From Littorina saxatilis (taxonomy: Eukaryota > Mollusca > Gastropoda > Littorinimorpha > Littorinidae): 64,000 bases of DNA. A program made the position numbers and the translations under genes. The stretch spans positions 69,564,036 to 69,628,035 of the forward strand of contig NC_090261.1 in assembly GCF_037325665.1 (NCBI RefSeq), written 5' to 3'. A model generated the notes under the pieces. It did not search any database, had not been told where the DNA came from, and worked only from the letters and a program-made list of their open reading frames with translations. Shown one piece after another: positions 21,901 through 34,258 of the stretch. Positions within the stretch are counted from its first letter, which is position 1; each line of letters starts with the position of its first letter.

Positions 21901-24900
21901 GAGGACGCCATCTTGAGGACGCCATCTTGAAATGTCTTGAAACGTCTTACGTCTTGAGACCACATCTTGGAACGTCTTGAAATGTCTTACGTCTGTATCT
22001 TCGTTTAAATCTCCGTCTTGACACCATCTTGAAACGTCTAACGTCTCCATCTTCGTCTACATCTTCGTCTTGAAACGTCTTACGTCTCCATCTTCGTTTA
22101 AATCTTCATCTTGAAATGTCTTACGTCTGTATCTTTGTTTAAATCTTTGTCTTGACGCCATCTTGAAACGTCTAACGTCTCTATCTTCGTCTACATCTTG
22201 TCTACATCTTCGTCTTGAAACGTCTTACGTCTCCATCTTCGTTTAAATCTTCATCTTGAAACGTCTTACGTCTGTATCTTCGTTTAAATCTTCGTCTTGA
22301 AAACATCTTGAAACGTCTTACGTTTCCATCTTCATACACCGTTTTGTCTTGGTCTTTGTCATTGTACACATCTTTGTCTCCCCACAATACACTCAGAGTG
22401 TGGCTGGTGGTGGGAGGGTGCGGGGTCGATTGCATCAGATGACCAGTACACAGGGTGTCAAACAAATGACAGGTCGTTGTCAACTGGTCATCAAAACATG
22501 ATAAAAGCTTTATTGCTGAATTAGCGGTTTCCACCGACTCCGCATACACCAGAGACTATAGAGTTCTATACTCTATAGTCTCTGATACACCAGCAACTCA
22601 AGTGGCAAAACTGATGACAGACTTAAAGCTCTGAATCCATATAAAAACACGTCCAACACCATGAATGATACAGCATTTTTCTACTGAATATCTTATGATG
22701 GCAACACATTTTGTTGTTGTTGACATTTTGAAACCATGTTAAAAGATCTAGCACAAGAGCTCTCAGAAGAAATGTTGAGTTTTAGAATGGGACCCAAAAT
22801 GGCTATAATAGCACCAGGTGAGGATAAACAAGTCGTGTAAGGCGAAATTACTACATTTAGTCAAGCTGTGGTACTCCCAGAATGAAACTGAACGTAGTCC
22901 GCCGCTAGTGCAAAAGGCAGTGAAAGTGACGAGCCTGTTTGGCGCGGTAGCGGTTGCACTGTGCTTCATAGCACGCTTTACTGTACCTCTCTTCGTTTTA
23001 ACTTTCTGAGCGTGTTTTTAATCCAAACATATCTGTTTTTGGAATCAGGAACCGACAAGGAATAAGACCCCATTGTATAGTGACAATCTGGTTACGAAAC
23101 CAGCTTGCTACCAACTGAGCTCAGGACGCTTTGATCTCCTCAATTGTATCTTGATTCTGTTTTGATTGCACAAACAATGCAATGTTTTGAACATGTTGTC
23201 TTTGTGTTTCCCATTTTGCAGCTAGGAGAAGAGAAGATCAGCAACATTCGCACGGTGCGAGCATTCGCCCACGAACAGAAAGAGTGTGACGCCTACGACC
23301 AGAAGATAGACCATGTGCTCCAGTTGAGCTACAAGGAATCCATGGCCAGAGGAATCTTCTTTGGGCTGGTAAGAACTTACGGCTGGTAAGAACTCAGGGC
23401 TGGTAAAACCTTAGGGCTGGTAAGAACTTAGGGCTGGTAGGAACTTAGGGTTGTGAAGAACTTAGGGCTGGTAAGAACTTAGGGCTGGTAAGAACTTAGG
23501 GTTGGTAAGAACTTAGGGCTGGTAAGAACTGCATTTCAATATCAATATGAGGCTTATATCGCGCGTATTCCGTGGGTACAGTTCTAAGCGCAGGGATTTA
23601 TTTTTATTTTTATTTTTATGCAATTTATATCGCGCACATATTCAAGGCACAAGGATTTATTTATGCCGTGTGAGATGGAATTTTTTTTTTACACAATACA
23701 TCACGCATTCACATCGGCCAGCAGATCGCAGCCATTTCGGCGCATATCCTACTTTTCACAGCCTATTATTCCAAGTCACACGGGTATTTTGGTGGACATT
23801 TTTATCTATGCCTATACAATTTTGCCAGGAAAGACCCTTTTGTCAATCGTGGGATCTTTAACGTGTACACCCCAATGTAGTGTACACGAAGGGACCTCGG
23901 TTTTTTTTCTCATCCGAAAGACTAGCACTTGAACCCATCACCTAGGTTAGGAAAGGGGGGAGAAAATTGCTAACGCCCTGACCCAGGGTCGAACTCGCAA
24001 CCTCTCGCTTCCGAGCGCAAGTGCGTTACCACTTGGCCACCCAATCCTTAAGAACTTAGGGCTGGTAAGAACTCAGGGTTGGTAAGAACTTAGGGTTGGT
24101 AAGAACTTAGGTCTGGTAAGAACTTGGGACTGGTAAGAACCTAAGGCTGGTAAGAACTTAGGGTTGGTAAGAACTTAGGGTTGGTAAGAACTTAGGGTTG
24201 GTAAGAACTCAGGGTTGGTGAGAACTTAGGGTTGGTAAGAACTTAGGGTTGTTAAGGACTTAGGGCTGGTAAGAACTTAGAGCTGGTAAGAACTTAAGGC
24301 TTGTAAGAACTTAGTGCTGTAAGAACTTAGGGCTGATAAGAACTTAGAGCTGGAAAGAACTTAGGGCTGGTAAGAACTTAGGGCTGGTAAGAACTAAGAA
24401 CTTAGGGCTGGTAGGAACTTAGGGCTGGTAAGAACTTAGGGCTGGTAAGAACTTTGGGCTGGCAAGAACTTCGGGTTGGTAAGAACTTAGGGCTGGTAAG
24501 AACTTAGGGCTGGTAAGAGCTTAGGGCTGGTAAAAACTTAGGGCTGGTAAGAACTTCGGGCTAGTAAGAACTTAGGGCTGGTAAGAACTTAGGGCTGGTA
24601 AGAACTCGGGAAGAAGAAGAGAAGGCCCCAATAGGAATGTCATTGGAAATAGCTATTATCCTACATACGTGAGAGAGACACCTGTGAGATAATAATCGTT
24701 CAAATCACATGTGTGTATATCATGTAAATGAGGTCATGTCAAGCAAGTCTGGCAGGGACCTATTTTTCCACTGCTTACGATGCCAAAGTCACTGAGACAA
24801 ACGTCATAGAAAAAAAAATTGCGCTCGCTAATTACCCTCGATGAATCTTTAGAACTAACACGTCACACCACACTTTCAGAGTGACGTTTCTTTGCTTTGA

Positions 24901-27900
24901 CGTAATAGATTGCACAAGGCTTTAGAAGAGATCGAGGTTCGAAAACAAGCGTCTTCAGTTTAGCTGCCTCGACTGCAGGACATTTTCAGTCAAATACACG
25001 TAAGTACAGTATGTAGGATAAACAGAATACTACATGGCTTGCTGTGTCTTACCAGATTTACACTCGTTGCTTTTTCAAATAGTGAACAGCTCGCTTTCGC
25101 TCGCAGTTCAATATTTAAAAAAACAACTCGTGTAAATCTGGTACGACACAGCAAGCCATGTAGTATTCTCTATTTTGCTAACTTCTGTTGGTGGTTACTT
25201 TGTATAAAATAAACCTGCATGTTCATGATAACTGAAAGTGGGATTCTTTTCATTTCAGACTGGACTATCAGGCAACATGATCGTCTTGTCTGTGTTTTAC
25301 TATGGCGGCATCATGATGACGGAGTCTCAGATCACTGTTGGGGAACTCTCTTCCTTTCTGCTCTATGCTGCCTATGTTGGCATTTCTATAGCTGGTGAGT
25401 CTGTGCTATTATCTGGAGCTTTTTTGTTTTTGTTAAGGATGGAGCAGATACTCTATTGCATGCTTGTGTCAGTGTTTGTGAGTAGGTGTGAGTGTATGCT
25501 TATGTATTTTGTGCTGTGAGAGTTTGTGTGCAGTTGAACAAGAACAAGAACAAATACTTCATTGTCTGTCTTTACAAAACAGAAATCTATCTTGTGTTGT
25601 GTTCCAGAATTGTGATTGTGGCTGCCCATGTGTGTGTCTGTGGACGTATACTTATGTGTGGGTGAGCACATGCATTTATTTGAGTGTATGTTCGGATACT
25701 GACTTTGTTTACTGAATACAGAATATTTTATTGCCCAAGTTTGAGGATTCGTTTTGACAGTTGCGGTTTTCACCTTGTTTACTGTAAAGAGCTAGTTCTC
25801 TTTAACAGGGATGAGTTCGTTCTACACGGAGTTGAACCGTGGCCTGGGTGCCAGCCAGAGACTGTGGGAACTCATGGACAGAGTGCCGGCCATTCCTATT
25901 TCTGCTTCAGGTAGGACACAAGTAATATATTGAACAGACAGGAGTGATGTGCTAAAAAAAGTTCCTGAAGCCTGATGTTAATTGGGCAAAGTTGACTTTG
26001 CGAAGTCGACTTCACGAAGCTAGCTGCACAAAGCTTTGGCACGGAGTTTTCAGTATAAAGACTTTCCATAGTCTTTGTGAAGTCGACTTCATGAAGCTAG
26101 CTGCACAAAGCTTTGGCACTCAATTTTCAGTATAAAGACTTTCCATAGTCTTTGTGAAGTCGACTTCAGGAAGCTAGCTGCACAAATCTTTGGCACTCAA
26201 TTTTCAGTATAAAGACTTTCCATAGTCTTTGTGAAGTCGACTTATTTATTTATTTATTTATTCTCTTTATTTATATAGCGCCTTATCCGAAGTTCAAAGC
26301 TAGCTGCACGAAGCTTTGGCACTGAATTTTCAGTATAAAGACTTTCCATAGTCTTTGTGAAGTCGACTTCACGAAGCTAGCTGCACGAAGCTTTGGCACT
26401 GAATTTTCAGTATAAAGACTTTCCATAGTCTTTGTGAAGTCAACTTCGGGCTCAATTAAGGAAAGCCTTAAGAAGAAAGCGTGCTATATAAAAGTACATC
26501 AAATAAATCAGATACACTTGCTGTGATCTGCAACCCTCATAACGGTATGCCACATAGTCAGCATCGTGTATAGAGAGTACATGTACCTGCACTCCAATAT
26601 TTTGTGCTCTGCTGGATCCATGGGTATACGCTGCAGTCTGTTTATCTTTTATGTCAAGGTTTTATTTTTATTCTGTTCAGATTTTTTTGTTTTTGCCATC
26701 CTGCTGTGGGTCCCATCCCCTGAGAATTCAAGGAAGTACATTCTGGTTTATTCATCAGCAAAAAGACTGAGAGGTTTGTGATAGCGAGAATGTTTTCTTA
26801 GCCTTTTCAGGATGTTGTTATTGTTTTAAATTAAAATCCACCTGTATTATATCCTTATCTATGATTTCATGCTTTTCAGAAAAATCGTTGTACGCCCTTC
26901 CCTTGTCGACGCTGCCTGGAGTTGATGGGAACATAGAGTTTCAAGACGTACACTTCACCTACCCTTCCCGAGCGGACATCAACATTTTTGACGGCCTCAA
27001 TCTGACAGCACCTGCAGGTCAGGTGACTGCAGTCGTCGGACCCAGTGGTTCTGGGAAATCAACCGTTTGCAGTCTGCTTCTGCGATTCTACGACCCCAGT
27101 TCAGGTACAGTGGAACCCCTCTTTATAGACCTACATAAAGCTGAGAAAATCAGGTCTGAAAAAGAAGGGGGTCTTAAAATGGAGGTAAATTTACAGAAGT
27201 TATGAACTGAAAATCTGAAAAGGTAAGGTCTTAACACTTTCTACCCCACCTATGTTGAATAAGTTTTTTTTTTATCCGAGACCAGCTGTGCTGCAGCAGG
27301 TCACTCAGAATTGTAGTAACTGTATCAAGACGCTGGAATGCAGGCGTTAGATCGACGTTACAGGAAGCGACTGAAGTGACTGTGTGTACGGATATATCCG
27401 TACCAGGTCAGACAGAGCCATATGAGTGGGTACGGATATATCCGTACCTGGGAGACAATGAGTTAAAAGGGGGGTAGTCTTAAATTGGGGGATCCTTAAA
27501 AAGGGGGGGGGGGGGTAGTCTTAAATTGGGGGATCCTTAAAAAGGGGGGGGGGGGGGGGTTCCCTTGTATGTAGTCAAATCTGTTCGTGACGACTAGCCA
27601 AGGGACCCATGAAAAGTGGTTGTTAAACACATGTGATCGCTATGGAAAAGTGAATGATACAAATTAAAAAAAATACCTTGTTGGTCTCCCTGTGGGGCGG
27701 TGGTTGAGGGCAGGTGGTCGTTATCAAGAGGTGGTCACCAGCACATGTTTGACTGTAGCGTATCTCTTGCTGACTCTGTTTCATACAACTCACCCATTTG
27801 GCCGTATAAGCCTCAGGAAAGAGATAGTTGTTATGATCTTTTTTTTTTCTTTTTTTTTTCTTTTTTTTTTTTTTTTTCTTTTTTTTTTTTCTTTTTTTTT

Positions 27901-30900
27901 AAATCTCAGTTGCATGCAGGCTGCTTCAACCCTTTCTTTTTTTCCTTTTTTTATTTTTTCTTTTTCTTTTTTTTTGGTTGTTGTTGGCGGGGAGCATCCT
28001 TCTTCATTGATTTTTTTTTATTTTTTTTTTAAGTAATGTTTTTACTATAACATTAACATTACTATATCTAAATGTATTTTAAGCAACTTTTCTATATAAC
28101 AATTCCCTCTCAAAAATGCATACAATATCCAGAGGGGAGCCATATCTATAAATACCAACACACATTTTGGCTATCACAATCAAATAATTCACATAACTTA
28201 TTAGTGCCTTGGAACTTTGTGAATTTTCAAATACGCCCAAAAAAACTTCCTTTACGGTAATTTTAATAATCATATTATATTTACAATTCACTTTATCCTC
28301 AACGCATTTCCAAATGGACATAATTTTCGGGCAAAAGTAAAAAAAATGTTCAATATAATCAATTTCGTTCTCACAGTGAGTACAGCAATTACTCACGGAA
28401 ATGCCTATTTTATACAATAAAATATTTGTGGGGTAAATATTGTGCAATATTTTCCAATGCAGCATTCGCAATCTTGTTTCAGTGGTTACTTTGTTTACCA
28501 TTAACCATTGCTCTTTTCCCGGCCTGAAATCAAATTTATGTTCCCAAAATTTAACTACAACCGGCTCCACATATTTTTCCTTTATAATTAATTTGCGAAA
28601 TTGACAAGGCTTACTCAGGTTCTTTAAATCGTTGAATCCACATACATTTCCATTTGCAGAGCGTAGTGTTGCTGCTTTAACTGCTGTACAAATCACCCTA
28701 TATTCAAAGAATCTTGTGGGCTTACATCCAACCTTCTGCTGCATAATATTAAAGGGCACAATCTCATTACCAACATATACATCCTTTACTCGACAAACGC
28801 CTGCTTTAATCCAGTCGCTAAAAAACAGGGTTTGGCCGCAATAGATTATATCCTTGCTGTTCCATAAACACGTATCTCTTAATAACATGTCTCCACCTAC
28901 TGCTCTCTGAATCATGTCCTTATTTTTCAACCAACAAATTAAAACTTGTTTCCAAAATACATTTTTAATTAATCCCAATCCTTTAAAAATTTTTACCGTG
29001 GTGTTAGATTGGAAGCAACACAACCTTTCACCAAGCTTCGAGAACATATGTATCGGTATTTGTTTCCAACTTTCCTGCTTTTCGTTCAATAAATTTGCCG
29101 CCCAGGACAACAAACAAGAGGACTGCATATCAATGACATCAATCATTTTTAAACCCCCATCAGGAAACTCTTGACACATCACTTTTCTTTTAACTTTCTC
29201 AAATGCCTTAGTGTTTGAAAATCGTTTTTTCCAAATAAATCTGTAAAACATAGTATTTATCTCAGTCAATACCTTTTCGGGTATTACCAGTGCTTGCAAC
29301 GGATAAATAATCTGCGATAACAAAAGAGATTTCACAATGCATATTTTCCCCATGATACTACAATTTCGTTTAAACCATTTTACAATGTTGCGTCGTATAT
29401 TTTCAATACGGCTTGTCCAGTTTTCTTCAATCTCAGAGACCGATGAGGAGCTACTGAAATAAATTCCCAAAATCTTCACTTTTGTAGTCCACCTTAACCC
29501 GCACTCATTTTCATTACCATATTTATTACTGCCCAAGGCCATGATTTCAGTTTTTTGTCTATTCATTGCCAAACCAGAGAATTTGGAAAAATAGGTAACA
29601 AGGGTTAATGCGTTTTTTAACTCATCCATATCGTTCAGAAATAGGGTCACATCATCAGCATATAATAATATCTTAAAGAACATATCATAATTATCATTAG
29701 TTTCTTTTGGCAGAGGCAGACCCTTAATTGAACCATCATTTCGAATTTTCAAGGCCAACAATTCTAATGCAAGGATGAAGGCCATCGGTGAAAAAGAACA
29801 GCCCTGTCTGATACCTGCGTTCAATTCAATACATTCCGATAACCAGCCCATAAAATTGATACAACTTTCCGATTTATACAATAGAATCTCTACCCATCTT
29901 ACAAAGACGGCACCAAAATTAAATCGTTTAAATGCATACACAATATATTCTTTGGAAATCGTGTCAAATGCAGCTTTATAGTCCAGTGCTACAAGGAACC
30001 CAGGTTTATTATATTCGTTTACATACGATACTAAATCGTCTATTTGCCGGATCGCTGAACTAATGGTTCGACCCTTCAGAAAACCATACTGATCTTCACC
30101 AATAATATCTAAAATAACTTTAGATAGGCGAACTGAAAGAGTCTTCGCCAATATTTTATAATCAGTGTTTAATAGTGAAATCGGTCGCCAATTATTAAGG
30201 TCGTCCCTTGGCAATTGTTTACCCTTATGAATTAATATCATTATTGCCCGTTTTTGTGTGACGGTTAATTCTCCCTTTAAAAAAGATGCATGAAAGGAAT
30301 TCAATACCATGTGTTTTATTTTACACCAGAAGAACTTCATAAAGGAGGTTGTAATACCATCACATCCAGGGGAGGAACCGTTTTTCATATTTTTTAAGGA
30401 TGTCGACAATTCTGTTAAAGTGATCGGACTATCAATTCCAGTCTTCTGCTGTTCTGTTAATTGAGGAACTTCAACACCATCCAAAAACTGTTCAACCAAA
30501 TTTTCATCAAACTCAATATTTTTTTCGTATCTCCTTCTAAAAAACTGGACTTGTTCAGTCAAAATATCATCCTGATTTGTTATCACCTGACCATCTGCTT
30601 TAGCAAGACGATCCATAATTTTCGCGTTCGAGTGTGTTTTTTCCATATTGAGAAAATACTTTGTATTTTTTTCTCCTTCTTCAATAAATTTAATTCGGGA
30701 CCTAGTTTGGGCTCCCTTAGCTTCCTGTATTGAATAAATTTCCAGTTCAGCTTTTACTTTATCTTTTTCCATCAACAATTCGTTATTATCTTGATCTAAA
30801 ACAAGGGCTTTGTCAATCCTATTCAAATTTTCCAACAATTCCCCATGTCTATTAAACTTACATCTATTTTTTTCCTTACTGTACCGAATACAAAATTCTC

Positions 30901-33900
30901 TTATTTTAATCTTACACAAGTCCCATTTTACGTGATCCTCCCTTATTTCATCTTGTATCTCAAATTCTTCCAACATCAAATTCAATTCATCAACAAAGAT
31001 ATGATCCTTTAACAAACTATCATTAAATTTCCAATATGATGGACCACGCTGAAATGAACATAATTTATATGTTATGTTAACCGACCTATGGTCGGATTGT
31101 GCAACGGAACATATATTACAGTCTCTAATATTATTTAGCACAGAGTCGGAAACAAAAATGTAATCCAATCTGCGAGCAATGAAAGGATTTTTTCTTGACC
31201 ACGTAAATTCCCTTTCCTGTGGCCAGAATAACCTCCACATATCATTTAACTCACTATTTTCCAAGAACTTTTTAAAGCGATTAACATCCCCCACATTATG
31301 TTTTTCTCCACTAATAATGTCTTCTTCATTATCAATTACGCAGTTAAAATCTCCACACACTATGTAGTTCAACATATTCAGCGACTGAATGTGCTTTTCC
31401 AACTTTTCAAAAAAAAGGTATTTGTCTTTACCAATCGTTGGAGCATATACATTCGAGATACAAACGTCCTCATTCTGCAGAGAAATTCGTACCGTCAAAA
31501 TCCTGCTATTTCGATAAATACACGTCACAGGATACTGAAAACTCTTTTTAATAAAAATGATTTGTCCCATACTGTGTTTTGTACCACAACAATAAAACAT
31601 TTGACCTCCCCATTCTTTTTCCCAAACTGTAATATCGGTTTCATGTACATATGATTCCTGCACACAAATAATATCGTACGATAGTTTCTTTAAATATCGA
31701 AAAAAAGTCTTCCTCTTTGTCGTATTTCTCAGTCCATGAATATTAATACTTGTTATCTTTACATCATCCATGATGACATATCAACATTGATTTCAGTCGA
31801 GTCGTATTCAAAAATCAGAGTCCATAGAGCGTAGCCAGGTCGTTTCCTCCAAAATCCGTCCAGTTGGCGCCAGCCAGGGGCTAGGTGATCTCGGCTGCAA
31901 CGTCACACTGCTCCTCGAGAGATGATGTAGTCGGGCCAAGGGGTAGGTCATCCCGTCTAGCAGCCTTGGCTGCATCGTTGTCCACAGGGGAGCTAAGCGG
32001 GCGCTTTTCTCTCGGGCAGGACTGGGACCTGTGAAAGGCAAGTTTCGACTGCTTGATTGCACGTGCGGGACGAGACGATGGTGTTTCAGGGGTAGAGAAC
32101 TGGGTCGCTGCCGCGCTGGCACCGTCTTCAGCAGAGTCTTCAGACGGGGACACTTCCGCGGGGAGCTGCTCCGACGCAGGTGCCTGAGCCTCCCTGATGT
32201 CACGTAGGAGGGAGCAGGAGGGGTGGCCACTCTTGTGGCCGGTACGACGGCAGGTCTTGCAGACAACTTCCTCGGTGCACGAGGAAGCGTAATGCCCCTT
32301 GACGAGGCATCGAGAACAAGTGGTGTGTTCTGGAGAGAATTTTTGTTCTCTGTGGTACAGAGAAGCTGTCGCCGAGCCAATGTTTATCTTGGTGGGGAGG
32401 GGCTGGTCAGGGATTTGGATATAGACAAATCTTCTCCCCGTGAGCCATCTTGTTAGTCCCCCCCTCTCATCCCTGTCCTTTTCCATCATTAGTTTGGATT
32501 GGGGTTTACAACCCATCTGGACCACTTTCTTTTCGATCTCATCGTTGCTGTAACTGATGGGGATGTTGCCGATAATGAGTTTGGTGGTCTTAACTTCCTC
32601 GTCACCGTCTGCGGATCGTACGATAAAGGGATTTTTGTCAAAAGGGGAGACGGTAAGACCTCGTAGTTGAATACCTTTCAACAGAAGCAGTTGTTATGAT
32701 CTTGAAATAAGTTGTGCATTGTATTTGGGCAGGTGATTCAGATTTGCTGAATTTGTCTCAACACTTTGTGTTCCTTTTTCTGTTTGTTTTTTTCTCTCTC
32801 TGCATGATCGATGTATCTGTTGTGTTCAACCGTTTTTTCAGGAATTTTAATCAAATGCTGGTGCATTGTACTTTTCAAGTTTCATGCACAAACATATACA
32901 AGCGTTTAGCATCTTTTATGTAAACAGCAAAGTATGGTTGTTTGTTTGGAAATGTCTTTAATCTTGTTAGACTGAAAGATTATTAAACACGTGTCAGCTG
33001 TTGCGAGGTCTGAACAATCTGTGGTCATCTTTAATGGTTTGTTCCGTGTTAAACAACCTGTTACAATCATATTTCAGGCCAAGTGATAGTCGACGGGCAT
33101 GACATCAAAACCCTTGACCCAACATGGCTGCGTGGTCATATAGGCACTGTTAGCCAGGTAAGCTTCAGCGTTCTGGTGGTGAAAATATTTGAAATATCAC
33201 AAATACTGTCTTCAGAGTGCGTATCCTTTTTTTTACATTTAGTCAAGTTTTGACTAAATGTTTTAACATAGAGGGGGGAATCGAGACGAGGGTCGTGGTG
33301 TATGTGTGTGTGTGTGTGTGTGTGTGTCTGTCTGTCTGTGTGTGTGTGTGTAGAGCGATTCAGACTAAACTACTGGGCCGATCTTTATGAAATTTGACAT
33401 GAGAGTTCCTGGGTATGATATCCCCGGACGTTTTTTTCTTTTTTTCGATAAATACCTTTGATGACGTCATATCCGGCTTTTTGTAAAAGTTGAGGCGGCA
33501 CTGTCACACCCTCATTTTTTAATTAAATTGATTGAAATTTTGGCAAAGCAATCTTCGACGAAGGCCGGGGTTTGGTATTGCATTTCAGCTTGGTGGCTTA
33601 AAAACTAATGAGTCAGTTTGGTCATTAAACATCGGAAACTTCTAATTAAAATTATTTTTTTATTAAACGATCCAATAACAATTTCATCTTATTCTTCGTC
33701 ATTTTCTGATTCCAAAAACATATACATATGTTATATTTGGATTAAAAACAAGCTCTGAAAATTAAAAATATAAAAATTATGATCAAAATTAAATTTCCGA
33801 AATCGTTTTAAAAACTATTTCATCTTATTCCTTGTCGGTTCCTGATTCCAAAAACATATAGATATGATATGTTTGGATTAAAAACACGCTCAGAAAGTTA

Positions 33901-34189
33901 AAACGAAGAGAGGTACAGTAAAGCACAGCGCAATCGCTACCGCGCCAAACAGGCTCGTCACTTTCGCTGCCTTTTGCACTAGCGGCGGACTACGTTCAGT
34001 TTCATTCTGTGAGTTCCACAGCTTGACTAAATGTAGTAATTTTGCCTTACGCGACTTGGTTTTTTTTACAGTGAGTGTGTATGTGTGCATGCGAGTGTGT
34101 GTGCGAGAGAGTTCACTTGTGTTTGTATGTTTGAATGTTTTGATACATGCCTGGGTGTATATGTGTGAATGTGTGTGTGGGTTCATGTA

Positions 34190-34258
<69 letters not shown>

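Larger units (their letters stand above)
27841..32688 (-). mobile_element. L1/Tx1-like LINE, 5'-truncated, with intact ORF2
   Basis: A 4.85-kb insertion in ABCB10 intron 7, antisense to the gene. It is flanked by a perfect 15-bp target duplication AGTTGTTATGATCTT (27826-27840 and 32689-32703). The 3' end is a T-rich (A-tail) tract at 27841-28032. The 5' end falls inside ORF1, which has no ATG. The perfect duplication and unbroken 1230-codon ORF2 indicate a young insertion. Confidence 0.93.

Noticed and set aside
23040-23125. Minus-strand tRNA-like GAGCTCAGTTGGTAGCA with CTGGTTTCGTAACCAG
   Set aside because: No box B (GGTTCGAATCC) where the T-arm should be; at best a tRNA pseudogene or SINE remnant.
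31808-32380. 190-codon ORF overlapping LINE ORF1
   Set aside because: It is an alternate frame; the RRM-like segment and zinc knuckles are in the other frame.
33232-34060. An ABCB10 exon within this stretch
   Set aside because: Exon 8 joins exon 9 in phase 0 with uninterrupted homology; the stretch is a TIR-like element with (GT)n.
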